Below, one piece after another: positions 26,818-35,341 of a stretch of 53,514 nt of DNA. Source of the DNA: an uncultured Roseburia sp. (GTDB taxonomy: Bacteria; Bacillota; Clostridia; Lachnospirales; Lachnospiraceae); the NCBI GenBank assembly GCA_900539115.1, contig UQAQ01000019.1:1-53514 (forward strand), in the 5' to 3' direction. The number at the start of each line of letters is the position of its first letter. Within the stretch, counting starts at the first letter, position 1. The notes below the pieces were generated by a model that had not been told where the DNA came from, ran no database searches, and worked only from the letters and a program-made list of their open reading frames with translations. The position numbers and the translations under genes were made by a program.

Positions 26818-27105
26818 TTATTCAGCATCTACTGGATATACACTAGCCTGTTTTTTGTCTCTTCCTTTTCTCTCGAAACGAAGAACACCATCAACCAAAG
26901 CGTAAAGTGTATCATCTCCACCGATTCCAACGTTTGTACCCGGATGAATCTTAGTACCACGCTGTCTGTAAAGAATATTACCAGCTAAAACGAACTGTCC
27001 ATCTGCTCTTTTTGCACCAAGTCTCTTGGACTCAGAGTCACGGCCGTTCTTTGTAGAACCCATTCCTTTTTTATGAGCGAACAACTGAAGGTTCATTTTC
27101 ATCAT
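26818..27105 (-). CDS. rpmA: 50S ribosomal protein L27 with cleavable N-terminus
   Basis: A 95-residue protein near the peptidyl-transferase centre. It carries the Firmicute leader MNLQLFA before HKKGMGSTKNGRDS, the site cut by Prp so that the mature protein begins with His. Core segment LGAKRADGQFVLAGNILYRQRG is of standard form. AGGAGGG precedes the first of two near-adjacent ATG codons. The protease gene lies directly upstream. Confidence 0.98.
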   Translation of the reverse strand: MMKMNLQLFAHKKGMGSTKNGRDSESKRLGAKRADGQFVLAGNILYRQRGTKIHPGTNVGIGGDDTLYALVDGVLRFERKGRDKKQASVYPVDAE

Positions 27106-27127
27106 GACATTTCCCTCCTAACAAAAA

Positions 27128-27445
27128 TTAATGAAATGTAACATATTGTTTTCCATACGACTCCTGTATCCCCTGAATTCCTTTAAATAAGGACTTCAGC
27201 AGTAACACGGCACCACTGTCCAGCGGTTCCTTGCAGGTAAAATCAAGCAATCCATCGTTGTCATTCTGCACCAGATCAAACTTGGTGTCAGTAAATTCCT
27301 CAATGGAATTAATGCAATTTATGGCAAGTGTCGAAACACCTGCACAGACAATGTCTGAACCATATTCTGCATATCCTGCATGACCGGACATATGAAATCC
27401 AATAATGTCACCACTATCAGACTTTTTTACTCGAACTTCTATCAT
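27128..27445 (-). CDS. prp: Prp cysteine protease processing L27
   Basis: A 105-residue small cysteine protease (YsxB/DUF464). The catalytic pair is visible as His in FHMSGHAGYAEYG (about 22) and Cys in DIVCAGVS (about 34). It removes the leader of the adjacent L27. Placed between rplU and rpmA, the usual Firmicute arrangement. AAGAAGG precedes the ATG. Confidence 0.94.
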   Translation of the reverse strand: MIEVRVKKSDSGDIIGFHMSGHAGYAEYGSDIVCAGVSTLAINCINSIEEFTDTKFDLVQNDNDGLLDFTCKEPLDSGAVLLLKSLFKGIQGIQESYGKQYVTFH

Positions 27446-27482
27446 AGACTCACCTTCTTTTTAAAAAGTGTCTACTCCTAGC

Positions 27483-27791
27483 TTATGCATTGATCTTGTC
27501 AATCTTTACCTGAGTAAATGGCTGTCTATGACCATTCTTTTTGTGGTATCCGGTTTTTCTCTTATATCTGTAAACAATAACCTTTTTACCTTTGCCCTCA
27601 GCTACTACTGTTGCAGAAACAGAAGCACCGTCTACGGTAGGAGTACCTACTTTAGTCTCCTTGTCACTTACTACTAATACCTGGTCAAAAGTAACAGTCT
27701 GTCCGGCTTCCACGCCAAGTTTCTCAACTTTGATCACGTCGCCTTCTTCTACTTTATACTGTTTACCACCGGTTGCTATAATTGCGTACAT
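27483..27791 (-). CDS. rplU: 50S ribosomal protein L21
   Basis: A 102-residue 23S rRNA-binding protein. It begins MYAIIATGGKQYKVEEGDVI and ends with the basic KKNGHRQPFTQVKID segment. An ATG further up (27821) adds an unrelated extension; AGGAGG directly before the ATG at 27791 decides the start. First gene of the biogenesis operon, with a structured leader. Confidence 0.97.
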   Translation of the reverse strand: MYAIIATGGKQYKVEEGDVIKVEKLGVEAGQTVTFDQVLVVSDKETKVGTPTVDGASVSATVVAEGKGKKVIVYRYKRKTGYHKKNGHRQPFTQVKIDKINA

Positions 27792-27815
27792 ATAGCACCT
27801 CCTAATAAATTTACT

Positions 27816-27914
27816 CGCCAACTACGGTGCCTGCCTTATGTAAAAATGGGCAGAACTATAACCTCGTTGTGCGGCATACTTCTATAATATACCATCTCAT
27901 GCACATTGTGTCAA
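27816..27914 (-). promoter_or_regulatory. rplU promoter and candidate L21 leader
   Basis: Minus-strand -35 TTGACA (27909-27914), 17-bp spacer, -10 TATATT (27886-27891). The leader has three nested pairings: CTGCC (27849-27853) with GGCAG (27831-27835), GGT with ACC, and CAAC with GTTG (27818-27822 with 27866-27869). This nested form fits the known L21 leader class of Firmicutes; not checked against a model. Confidence 0.65.
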
Positions 27915-27958
27915 GGGATTTTCTTTATAAAATATCAGTTTTTATAAAATATTTTAAA

Positions 27959-27986
27959 ATCCCCACAGACAACGGCCTGCGGGGAT
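27959..27986 (-). terminator. Terminator of the phosphoketolase gene
   Basis: Minus-strand hairpin, arms 27977-27986 and 27959-27968 (10 pairs, one G-U), followed by a TTTT tract. It lies 24 bp past the stop and ahead of the rplU promoter. Confidence 0.88.
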
Positions 27987-28010
27987 CTGAATTTCAAAAT
28001 AATTTTTGGA

Positions 28011-30425
28011 TTATTTATCTTCCGGTGTATGCCATACCCAGTCACGTACTTCCGGAAGATCGATACCTTCTTCGTGGATGTACTGTTTGTGAGCTACGAG
28101 CATATCGTTCATCTTCTGGATCAAGAAGGAACCTTTGTTTCCAAGCTGTGGAAGGTTCTCGATGACAGATTTTGTCAAGTTGAAACGGTCGATCTTGTTC
28201 TGAACTCTCATGTCGAATGGAGTTGTGATCGTACCCTCTTCCTGATATCCAAATACATGAAGATTACGGTTTGTTCTATAGTATGTCAACTCATGAATCA
28301 AAGTTGGGTATCCATGGAATGCGAAGATGATTGGTTTATCTTTTGTGAAGATAGCATCATATTCAGCATCTGTCAATCCGTGAGGATGTTTGGAGTTGGA
28401 TTCCAGCTTCATAAGGTCAACTACGTTTACGAAACGGATCTTGAGGTCAGGAATGTTGTCACGAAGGATTGTAACAGCAGCCAAAGCCTCTTTTGTAGGT
28501 GTATCACCGCAGCATGCAAGAACTACATCCGGCTCTTCGCCCTGATCGTTACTTGCCCATTCCCAGATACCGATACCCTGAGAACAATGTTTTACCGCCT
28601 GATCCATTGTCAACCACTGATGACTTGGATGCTTGGATGCTACGATTACGTTTACATAGTTCTTACTTCTGATACAGTGATCGAAGCAGGAAAGCAGACA
28701 GTTAGCGTCTGGTGGCAGATACATACGAACAACATCTGCTTTTTTGTTAGCGATGTGATCGAGGAAACCAGGATCCTGATGTGTAAATCCGTTGTGATCC
28801 TGCTGCCATACGTTGGATGTAAGAAGAAGGTTCAAAGAAGCGATCTTCTGTCTCCATGGAAGTTCGGATGTAACTTTCAGCCATTTTGCATGCTGAGCAG
28901 CCATAGAGTCTACTACACGGATAAACGCTTCGTAAGAAGCGAAGAATCCATGACGACCTGTCAAGAGATATCCCTCTAACCATCCTTCGCACATATGCTC
29001 ACTCAGGTAAGAGTCCATGATACGTCCATCGTTTGCAAGTTTATCATCATCATCGTATTTTTCAGCCATGAAGTCACGGTTTGTAGCTTCAAATGCATGA
29101 TACAGACGGTTAGACATTGTCTCATCCGGTCCGAAAATACGGAAGTTCTTTGTCTCTTCGTTCAATTTGAAGATATCACGTACAAATGCACCAAGTTCGA
29201 TCATATCCTGTTTTTCAACAGAGCCCGGTTTTGGTACATCTACACCATACTCACGGAAGTCCGGGAGACGAAGATCTCTAAGCAAAAGACCACCGTTTGC
29301 ATGTGGGTTTGCACTGATACGTGCATCGCCAACTGGTGCAAGTGCTTTCAATTCTGGGATCAACTGAGCATTCTCATCGAACAGCTCTTCCGGTTTGTAG
29401 CTGAGCAACCATTCTTTCAACTGCTCTAAATGTTCCGGTTTTTCCATTGTGATAGGCACCTGGTGAGCGCGGAAAGAATCTTCGATCTTATTTCCGTCAT
29501 CATCAAATTTAGGACCTGTCCATCCCTTAGGAGTGCGAAGAACGATCATAGGCCAGATTGGGCGCTCTGTATTACCATTTTCACGAGCATCTTTCTGGAT
29601 TTCTTTGATCTTTTCTACTGCTGTATCGAGAGCTTCTGCCATCTTACGGTGCATGTTCATGATATAGTTAGCATCATCTTTGTTGTCTTCTACAAAGATT
29701 GGCTCCCATCCACATCCCTTAAAGAAGTCTTCTACTTCTTCATGAGAAATACGAGCAAATACAGTAGGGTTGCTGATCTTGTATCCGTTTAAGTGAAGGA
29801 TTGGAAGAACCGCACCATCCGTAACAGGATTCAAGAATTTATTACAATGCCAAGCCGTAGCAAGTGGACCTGTCTCAGCTTCACCATCACCTACGATAGT
29901 AGCTGTGATCAGACCCGGATTATCAAATACAGAACCGAATGCATGAGCGATGGAGTAACCAAGCTCACCGCCTTCGTTGATAGAACCAGGAGTCTCTGGT
30001 GCTACGTGGCTGGAAATACCGCCTGGGAAAGAGAACTGTTTGCAGAGTCTCTTCATACCTTCAATATCTTCACTTACGTTTGGATAAATCTCACTGTAGT
30101 GTCCTTCCAAATAGGAGTTTGCTACGAAGAAGTTTCCACCGTGACCAGGACCGGAAATCAATACCATATCCAAATCATATTTTTTGATAGCTCTGTTTAA
30201 ATGCGTATAAACAAAGTTCTGTCCCGGAACTGTACCCCAGTGACCTACGATTTTTTTCTTTACCTGATCTCTTGTGAGAGGCTCACGTAAAAGAGGGTTG
30301 TCAAGCATGTAAAGCTGAGCTGCTGCTAAATAGTTTGCTGCACGCCAATAAGCATTCATTTTTTCCAAATACTCATCAGTCAATGGCAGCTTTTCTGGAC
30401 AATCATTCATGTTTGCCATTTTCAT
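28011..30425 (-). CDS. xfp: Xylulose-5-phosphate/fructose-6-phosphate phosphoketolase
   Basis: A TPP enzyme splitting xylulose-5-P or fructose-6-P with phosphate into acetyl-P and an aldose phosphate. The 804 residues include GPGHGGNFFVANSYLEG, the TPP-binding GDGEAETGPLA and HDHN-like catalytic region WQQDHNGFTHQDPG, with full family length. The frame opens at 30533, but AAGGAG sits just before the ATG codons at 30425 and 30419; the second has the better spacing. Single gene with its own promoter and terminator, giving a sugar route that bypasses lower glycolysis. Confidence 0.97.
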   Translation of the reverse strand: MKMANMNDCPEKLPLTDEYLEKMNAYWRAANYLAAAQLYMLDNPLLREPLTRDQVKKKIVGHWGTVPGQNFVYTHLNRAIKKYDLDMVLISGPGHGGNFFVANSYLEGHYSEIYPNVSEDIEGMKRLCKQFSFPGGISSHVAPETPGSINEGGELGYSIAHAFGSVFDNPGLITATIVGDGEAETGPLATAWHCNKFLNPVTDGAVLPILHLNGYKISNPTVFARISHEEVEDFFKGCGWEPIFVEDNKDDANYIMNMHRKMAEALDTAVEKIKEIQKDARENGNTERPIWPMIVLRTPKGWTGPKFDDDGNKIEDSFRAHQVPITMEKPEHLEQLKEWLLSYKPEELFDENAQLIPELKALAPVGDARISANPHANGGLLLRDLRLPDFREYGVDVPKPGSVEKQDMIELGAFVRDIFKLNEETKNFRIFGPDETMSNRLYHAFEATNRDFMAEKYDDDDKLANDGRIMDSYLSEHMCEGWLEGYLLTGRHGFFASYEAFIRVVDSMAAQHAKWLKVTSELPWRQKIASLNLLLTSNVWQQDHNGFTHQDPGFLDHIANKKADVVRMYLPPDANCLLSCFDHCIRSKNYVNVIVASKHPSHQWLTMDQAVKHCSQGIGIWEWASNDQGEEPDVVLACCGDTPTKEALAAVTILRDNIPDLKIRFVNVVDLMKLESNSKHPHGLTDAEYDAIFTKDKPIIFAFHGYPTLIHELTYYRTNRNLHVFGYQEEGTITTPFDMRVQNKIDRFNLTKSVIENLPQLGNKGSFLIQKMNDMLVAHKQYIHEEGIDLPEVRDWVWHTPEDK

Positions 30426-30557
30426 TTTGCTCCTTCCAAATTCTGTTTTTATTCGATCTGCGCTCTTTGTATGCGTTATGTAACACTTGAAAAAAAGGCA
30501 GTTTCGATAGCTTTTTGAGTAGAAAAACCGCAATGGTCTTTCACTACACCGCTTTCC

Positions 30558-30585
30558 ATTATACCATATAATTCATTTTCAGCAA
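30558..30585 (-). promoter_or_regulatory. Promoter of xfp
   Basis: Minus-strand -35 TTGCTG (30580-30585), 16-bp spacer, -10 TATAAT (30558-30563). It leaves a leader of about 125 nt for which no strong hairpin was found. Confidence 0.6.
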
Positions 30586-30664
30586 GTTTTTTTTAAGATT
30601 TTATCAAAATTATTGTAAAATGCACAAATTTTGTCGTCTTTTTGAAAATAATTGTACATTTTAG

Positions 30665-33400
30665 CTAATTCACTTCATCTGACGCCGATAATGTCTGCAT
30701 ATAATACCCCGCCGGAAGCACAAACATAAGCAGGATAAACGCCGCAAATGCCAGCATAAACAATATATATACGATCCAGGCAGCCACATTTTGCGCCTTC
30801 TGCAAATGAAGTCCGAAAAATCCTTTGCGCTGAAGAAGCCACGCACTGAAGCAAAGCAGGATCGCCGCAAAGCTGATAACCGCTCCGGACACACGTCCTT
30901 TTGCCTGATAATGAAGAGAAATCTCATTGGTGCCCTCTTTCACGGGAATCGTCATCATTCCGCCGATCGAAGTCACTTTTTCCGACACATCCTCTCCGTT
31001 TACTTTACATTTCCAATTTTCGTCATACGGAACCGGAATAAATACCGATCCGGCTTTGGCATCTTTCACCACAAAAGACGCACCGCTGTTTTTCTGCTTC
31101 AGATCCGTCACTTGCATTCCCTGGTTTTTCAACGTATCTGCGGTCTGTTCCAGCAAAGCATAATCCAACATTCCCAGATGCAGATCCGTTACGGCGGCAT
31201 TTGTCGCAAACTGAACCGTGACCGTTTCATTTTTAAATGCGCCGAGGCAGACCAGTCCGTTACAGAAATCGCTTGGATACTGTTCATTTTCATAGTAATA
31301 CGAAGCCGGAATTTTAACCGGTGTGCCATTGACATAAATTGTCACCGGGTTCTCTCCCGTATTCGTTCCATAAAAGTACAATACCTGCGTATTTTCTCCG
31401 ACCGTCAACGTCGCTGTTCCATTTTGAATCTGCCCGCTGATATCTGTGATCAACGGCTGTTCCTCTCCGGAGACAGCGCGGAACAGATCATTTTGTGTCG
31501 CAAATTTATCATAAGAAGCCTCCAATGACTCGACATTGCTCTGAACAGCAAACGGAAATTGAAGTTTCATTTTGTACAATGACAGGAAATCATCTTTTCC
31601 CCCATCCACGTCCTTTACCTTGTCATAAAGAAGCGGTGGAAGTTCTCTCTCGCTGAAAGCATCCCGAATCTGAAATAAACTGTCGCTAAATACGGTTCCA
31701 CCGGTGTCCAGCAGCTGCGTCCAGTTAATCGTATACCCAAGGGCGGAATACATCGGCTGCAGATTTGGATTCAGCACATGCCAGTAATTGGAAATTGCCT
31801 GTCTTCCCAAAACGATCGAATATTGAATATGGTCCACTTTATAATCCATATTTTTAATGCGTTCAAACGGCTCTGTTTCGGCATCAAGACTGTTTGACAA
31901 AGAATTCGCCGCTTCCAAATACTGCGCATCGTAAACCGTAACATTATCTTTATTTGGGGCAAAACTGATCAGAGATGTTCCAATCAGCTCCGCACACAAA
32001 AGCAGGACAATGACCGGTTTTCCTTTTTTCACTTTGAAAAAGACGATGTACGCGATCAGAAAAACAATTTCCAATGCCACACATAAAAAGCCGTCTTTTA
32101 ATGTTTCATAATCAGGATTTGCGCAGTAAGACGCATACCGGTTTTTCCATACCAAGGTCATGATGATGGTCGTCATCAAAGCAGCGGCAGCCAGCAAAAT
32201 CCCCTTCTTCTGCCGAACATTTTTAACCGCTTGAATCTTGCTCTTTTCATAATTATCCGCGAGCAGGCAGACGGCAAAATCAACGAGGGAAAATGTAATC
32301 ACAAAAATAAATCTTACCGGCCAGCAGGCGCGGCTTCCCCCATGCCACAAAAGCTCCGTCCCCGGCACGATGACAGAAACTGCCAGCAGGATCACACGAA
32401 GGATCTGTGCTCTGTAACGTTTCCACTTCTCTTTCGCTGCTCCTTTTCCGGTAACGAGAAGAAATAGAATCGCCGCCAGCGGAAGAGCCATATTGACCAC
32501 CAGCCGCTGCACATCTTTCCATTCCGTTTCACTCCAAGTCGCCTTAACCGCCGTCTGATACGTCTGCAAAAAACCGCCGGTCTGCGTTCTTGATGTATTG
32601 GAAATGCCATTTAATGCCGGGATCGTAATGACCGTACTCAAAAGGCAGCCCGCTACAACCGCAACAAACAATCGGAGAACGGTCTCTTTTTGATCCGAAC
32701 GTTTTCCTTTCGATCCCAAAAAGATACGAAGTCCGCTTGTAAAAAACAGGAAAATGCAGAGAATCGCCCCGGTATACACATTGCTGATCATCGCCCACGC
32801 AAGCACTATGATAAAAAAGCGGCTTTTCTTTTTCTCCATCAACCGGTCAAGACCGATCATTAAGAGCGGCAGGAAAAAGGCCGCATCCATAACGAGCATA
32901 ATCTGGAAATGAACCAGACTGGCTGCCCCAAAAGCGTACAATACGCTTCCCAAAATCGGAACGATGGACGGAATCTTATATTTGCGGAGATAAAAATACA
33001 TCGCAAAAGCAAGGCCGATCATTTTCAATAAGATAAAGATATTGGCATAATAATACAATGCCCCACGCGGGCACAAATACAACAGTAAATTCAGCGGGCA
33101 CAATATAGAACTCAGTGATGCTGCTCCGGAAATATCCATTCCCAATGCGGAATTCCACGTAAAAAACGGACTTGCTTTTCCATGCAGCACATCCCACATA
33201 TAGTACATTCCATTGGGAATCGTCTGCTGCACCATATCCCCTCGCGCGATCGAATGCTCTCCAAAAGGAAAGATCCCGTTTGCCGCGTAAGCAAGCAGAA
33301 CGACCACACTGATCACGGCTGCAATGATCCCAAGATCCTTTGCCGCCGCTGCCATCTGTTTTTTATCTTTCTTCTGAATCCAAGTTTTCCAACGATTCAT
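30665..33400 (-). CDS. YfhO-family polytopic membrane protein
   Basis: A 911-residue membrane protein resembling YfhO, a GT-C-type glycosyltransferase-like family linked in some Firmicutes to teichoic acid or lipid glycosylation. It has many membrane spans in 30-480, an extracellular beta-rich part (about 500-840; e.g. VNGTPVKIPASYYYENEQYP) and two C-terminal spans. The start at 33400 follows AAGGAGG and lies 38 bp inside the end of the RNase G gene. No donor or acceptor can be read from the sequence. Confidence 0.85.
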   Translation of the reverse strand: MNRWKTWIQKKDKKQMAAAAKDLGIIAAVISVVVLLAYAANGIFPFGEHSIARGDMVQQTIPNGMYYMWDVLHGKASPFFTWNSALGMDISGAASLSSILCPLNLLLYLCPRGALYYYANIFILLKMIGLAFAMYFYLRKYKIPSIVPILGSVLYAFGAASLVHFQIMLVMDAAFFLPLLMIGLDRLMEKKKSRFFIIVLAWAMISNVYTGAILCIFLFFTSGLRIFLGSKGKRSDQKETVLRLFVAVVAGCLLSTVITIPALNGISNTSRTQTGGFLQTYQTAVKATWSETEWKDVQRLVVNMALPLAAILFLLVTGKGAAKEKWKRYRAQILRVILLAVSVIVPGTELLWHGGSRACWPVRFIFVITFSLVDFAVCLLADNYEKSKIQAVKNVRQKKGILLAAAALMTTIIMTLVWKNRYASYCANPDYETLKDGFLCVALEIVFLIAYIVFFKVKKGKPVIVLLLCAELIGTSLISFAPNKDNVTVYDAQYLEAANSLSNSLDAETEPFERIKNMDYKVDHIQYSIVLGRQAISNYWHVLNPNLQPMYSALGYTINWTQLLDTGGTVFSDSLFQIRDAFSERELPPLLYDKVKDVDGGKDDFLSLYKMKLQFPFAVQSNVESLEASYDKFATQNDLFRAVSGEEQPLITDISGQIQNGTATLTVGENTQVLYFYGTNTGENPVTIYVNGTPVKIPASYYYENEQYPSDFCNGLVCLGAFKNETVTVQFATNAAVTDLHLGMLDYALLEQTADTLKNQGMQVTDLKQKNSGASFVVKDAKAGSVFIPVPYDENWKCKVNGEDVSEKVTSIGGMMTIPVKEGTNEISLHYQAKGRVSGAVISFAAILLCFSAWLLQRKGFFGLHLQKAQNVAAWIVYILFMLAFAAFILLMFVLPAGYYMQTLSASDEVN

Positions 33401-34568
33401 AGGTTCCTCCTTTTCCCTTTCCCAAAAGTTCATACAATGGTTTCCTTACTTTCTTTCTGGTAATTTCTACCAATCCCAATGCTGTCATATCAATGACTTT
33501 TGCCGGCACACGGTCTTTTTCCATCTCCTGTTCCAGCAATTTCAGCAATTCCTCGACATGGGCGCTTTCTTCCATATCAATGAAATCGATCAAAATGATC
33601 CCGGACAGATTGCGAAGCCGCATCTGCCTCGCTGCCTCGACCGCCGCTTCTTTGTTCAGTTTAAAAAAGGTATGTTCTTTGTTCCGTTTTCCCTGAACCG
33701 CCTTTTCCGTATTGACATCAATCACCGTCAATGCTTCCGTCGGCTCAATGACAAGAGAACCACCGCTTTTTAACCAAACATGCTTTTTGAAACATTTTTC
33801 CAATTTGGAAGAAATCCCCAGTAATTTATCCAAAGGGTAATTGTCTTCGTAGAAGCAGATTGTTTCTTCCTTCAGCTGCGGATCCTTTTTTAACTCCTCA
33901 AAAATGCCTTTTTGATCGGTTATAATGCGGTCAAAATAATGGTTTCCGCTTGCTTTGATGTATTTCACCAATTCCCGCTCGGCACCATATAATTTTGAAA
34001 AGCACGTGCGGTGAGGTGCCTTTTTGCGAAGTTCCCGCATCTGTTCCAACAAGGCATGACATTCTTTTATAATCGCATCATCGCTTGCATTCTGACACGT
34101 CGTCCGCAGGATCATTCCATATTCTTCTCCGGCAAACTGCGAAAGAATACGTTCCATCCTCTCCCGCTGCAAAGAATCGGTTATTTTTTTTGAAATATTT
34201 TTTGTCGTAATATCGGTCGTAATAACCGCATACATCCCTGCCAGCTCCAGTTTCCGCGAACAGACCGGCTGTTTGCTTTTCACCGCCGGTTTTATGATCT
34301 GAACCGGAAATTCCATTCCCTGCATAACCTCAGAAAATTCTTCTTTTTTTAACGGCAGATAACACATATTGTTTTTGGTCACTTCCAAAAACGCCGCCTG
34401 AATATTCGGAACCACATTTTTTACTTTGGCAAGATAAATATCGCCGGTTGCGATCGTCTGCTCTGCCTCCGCCGGTTCCACGATAATGTCGTACAGTTCG
34501 TTTTCCCGAAAAGCAGCGGACAAAAGATGATTTTTGTAAGGGATTACAGCAAGTTGTCTCTCTATCAT
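33363..34568 (-). CDS. rng: Ribonuclease G/E family endoribonuclease
   Basis: A 401-residue endonuclease acting in rRNA maturation and mRNA decay. It has an N-terminal S1-like part (about 35-110), then the catalytic DNase-I-like fold with two metal aspartates in LTVIDVNTEKAV and GIILIDFIDM. It has no extended C-terminal scaffold, so it is of the short RNase G type. It overlaps the upstream radical-SAM-linked gene by 4 bp. Confidence 0.93.
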   Translation of the reverse strand: MIERQLAVIPYKNHLLSAAFRENELYDIIVEPAEAEQTIATGDIYLAKVKNVVPNIQAAFLEVTKNNMCYLPLKKEEFSEVMQGMEFPVQIIKPAVKSKQPVCSRKLELAGMYAVITTDITTKNISKKITDSLQRERMERILSQFAGEEYGMILRTTCQNASDDAIIKECHALLEQMRELRKKAPHRTCFSKLYGAERELVKYIKASGNHYFDRIITDQKGIFEELKKDPQLKEETICFYEDNYPLDKLLGISSKLEKCFKKHVWLKSGGSLVIEPTEALTVIDVNTEKAVQGKRNKEHTFFKLNKEAAVEAARQMRLRNLSGIILIDFIDMEESAHVEELLKLLEQEMEKDRVPAKVIDMTALGLVEITRKKVRKPLYELLGKGKGGTYESLENLDSEER

Positions 34569-35341
34569 TCGGAAGCGGCTCCTTCCTCATCCATAAAATA
34601 CATCTGAAGTCTGTGAATCTGGTAGGAATACGGTCGAAACTGCGCCTGTACATAGTGCTCAAATGCCTGCAGAACGTGTTCCGGTTTGATGTTGATCGAA
34701 CTACCGGAAGTCAGCTGTAAAAACAGGCAGTCTTCACTGTCAAATTCATTGTGAAGTTCCGGAAGTGCCTCGCCCGTCTTTTCTTCAAATGTTTCACGGG
34801 TAAATGCGTACTGCTGAATATACGGTTTGATATCCATCTCTTTTTCGCTCTTTTTTGTCTTTTTTAAAATAATGATCTGCGGCTGCTGCATAAATGCTTC
34901 AAACATTTCCGGCAACGAAAATTCACCGGCAGCGCCGCCTTCTTTGTTTTCCATATTCTTCCAGAAACAGTCTTCTTTTTTCACCGTGATCATATAATCA
35001 CAGGCGTGCAATAATGCCATCGAAGTCTTTGATTTATCCGGAAGAACTTTCATTTCTGTCACAAACAATTCGTCTGTCATACATGTATTTAAGTAGTTTA
35101 CAACTTCGTTCGGATCTTCCGAAGGAAGGGATACAAATTCAATATCAATATATTCTCCGTCGCTCGTCAATCCGACACTTAACGGAGAAGCAAAACTCAT
35201 GATCTGATGTGGGTTAAACCCCTGTGAATAAGCCACATCCATCTTCGCTCGCCGAAGTGCTTTCTGGAAAAAACGCATACAGTCGAGGTGTCCGATAAAT
35301 TTGATCGAACCGGTTTTTGTAAAACGAAATCTTGTTTTCAT
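34565..35341 (-). CDS. TIGR03936/DUF2344 radical-SAM-linked protein
   Basis: A 258-residue protein of the DUF2344 family, which always accompanies TIGR03960 radical-SAM proteins. Family features: TRFRFTKTGSIKFIGHLD, FQKALRRAKMDVAYSQGFNPH and SVGLTSDGEYIDIE. The frame opens at 35392, but the ATG at 35341 overlaps the stop of the preceding gene (ATGA) and gives the family N-terminus MKTRFRF. Role unknown; likely a partner or substrate carrier for the upstream enzyme. Confidence 0.92.
   Translation of the reverse strand: MKTRFRFTKTGSIKFIGHLDCMRFFQKALRRAKMDVAYSQGFNPHQIMSFASPLSVGLTSDGEYIDIEFVSLPSEDPNEVVNYLNTCMTDELFVTEMKVLPDKSKTSMALLHACDYMITVKKEDCFWKNMENKEGGAAGEFSLPEMFEAFMQQPQIIILKKTKKSEKEMDIKPYIQQYAFTRETFEEKTGEALPELHNEFDSEDCLFLQLTSGSSINIKPEHVLQAFEHYVQAQFRPYSYQIHRLQMYFMDEEGAASE

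Noticed and set aside
28029..28979. Plus-strand open frame (316 codons) opposite xfp
   Set aside because: Antisense to an intact phosphoketolase; composition of a shadow frame.
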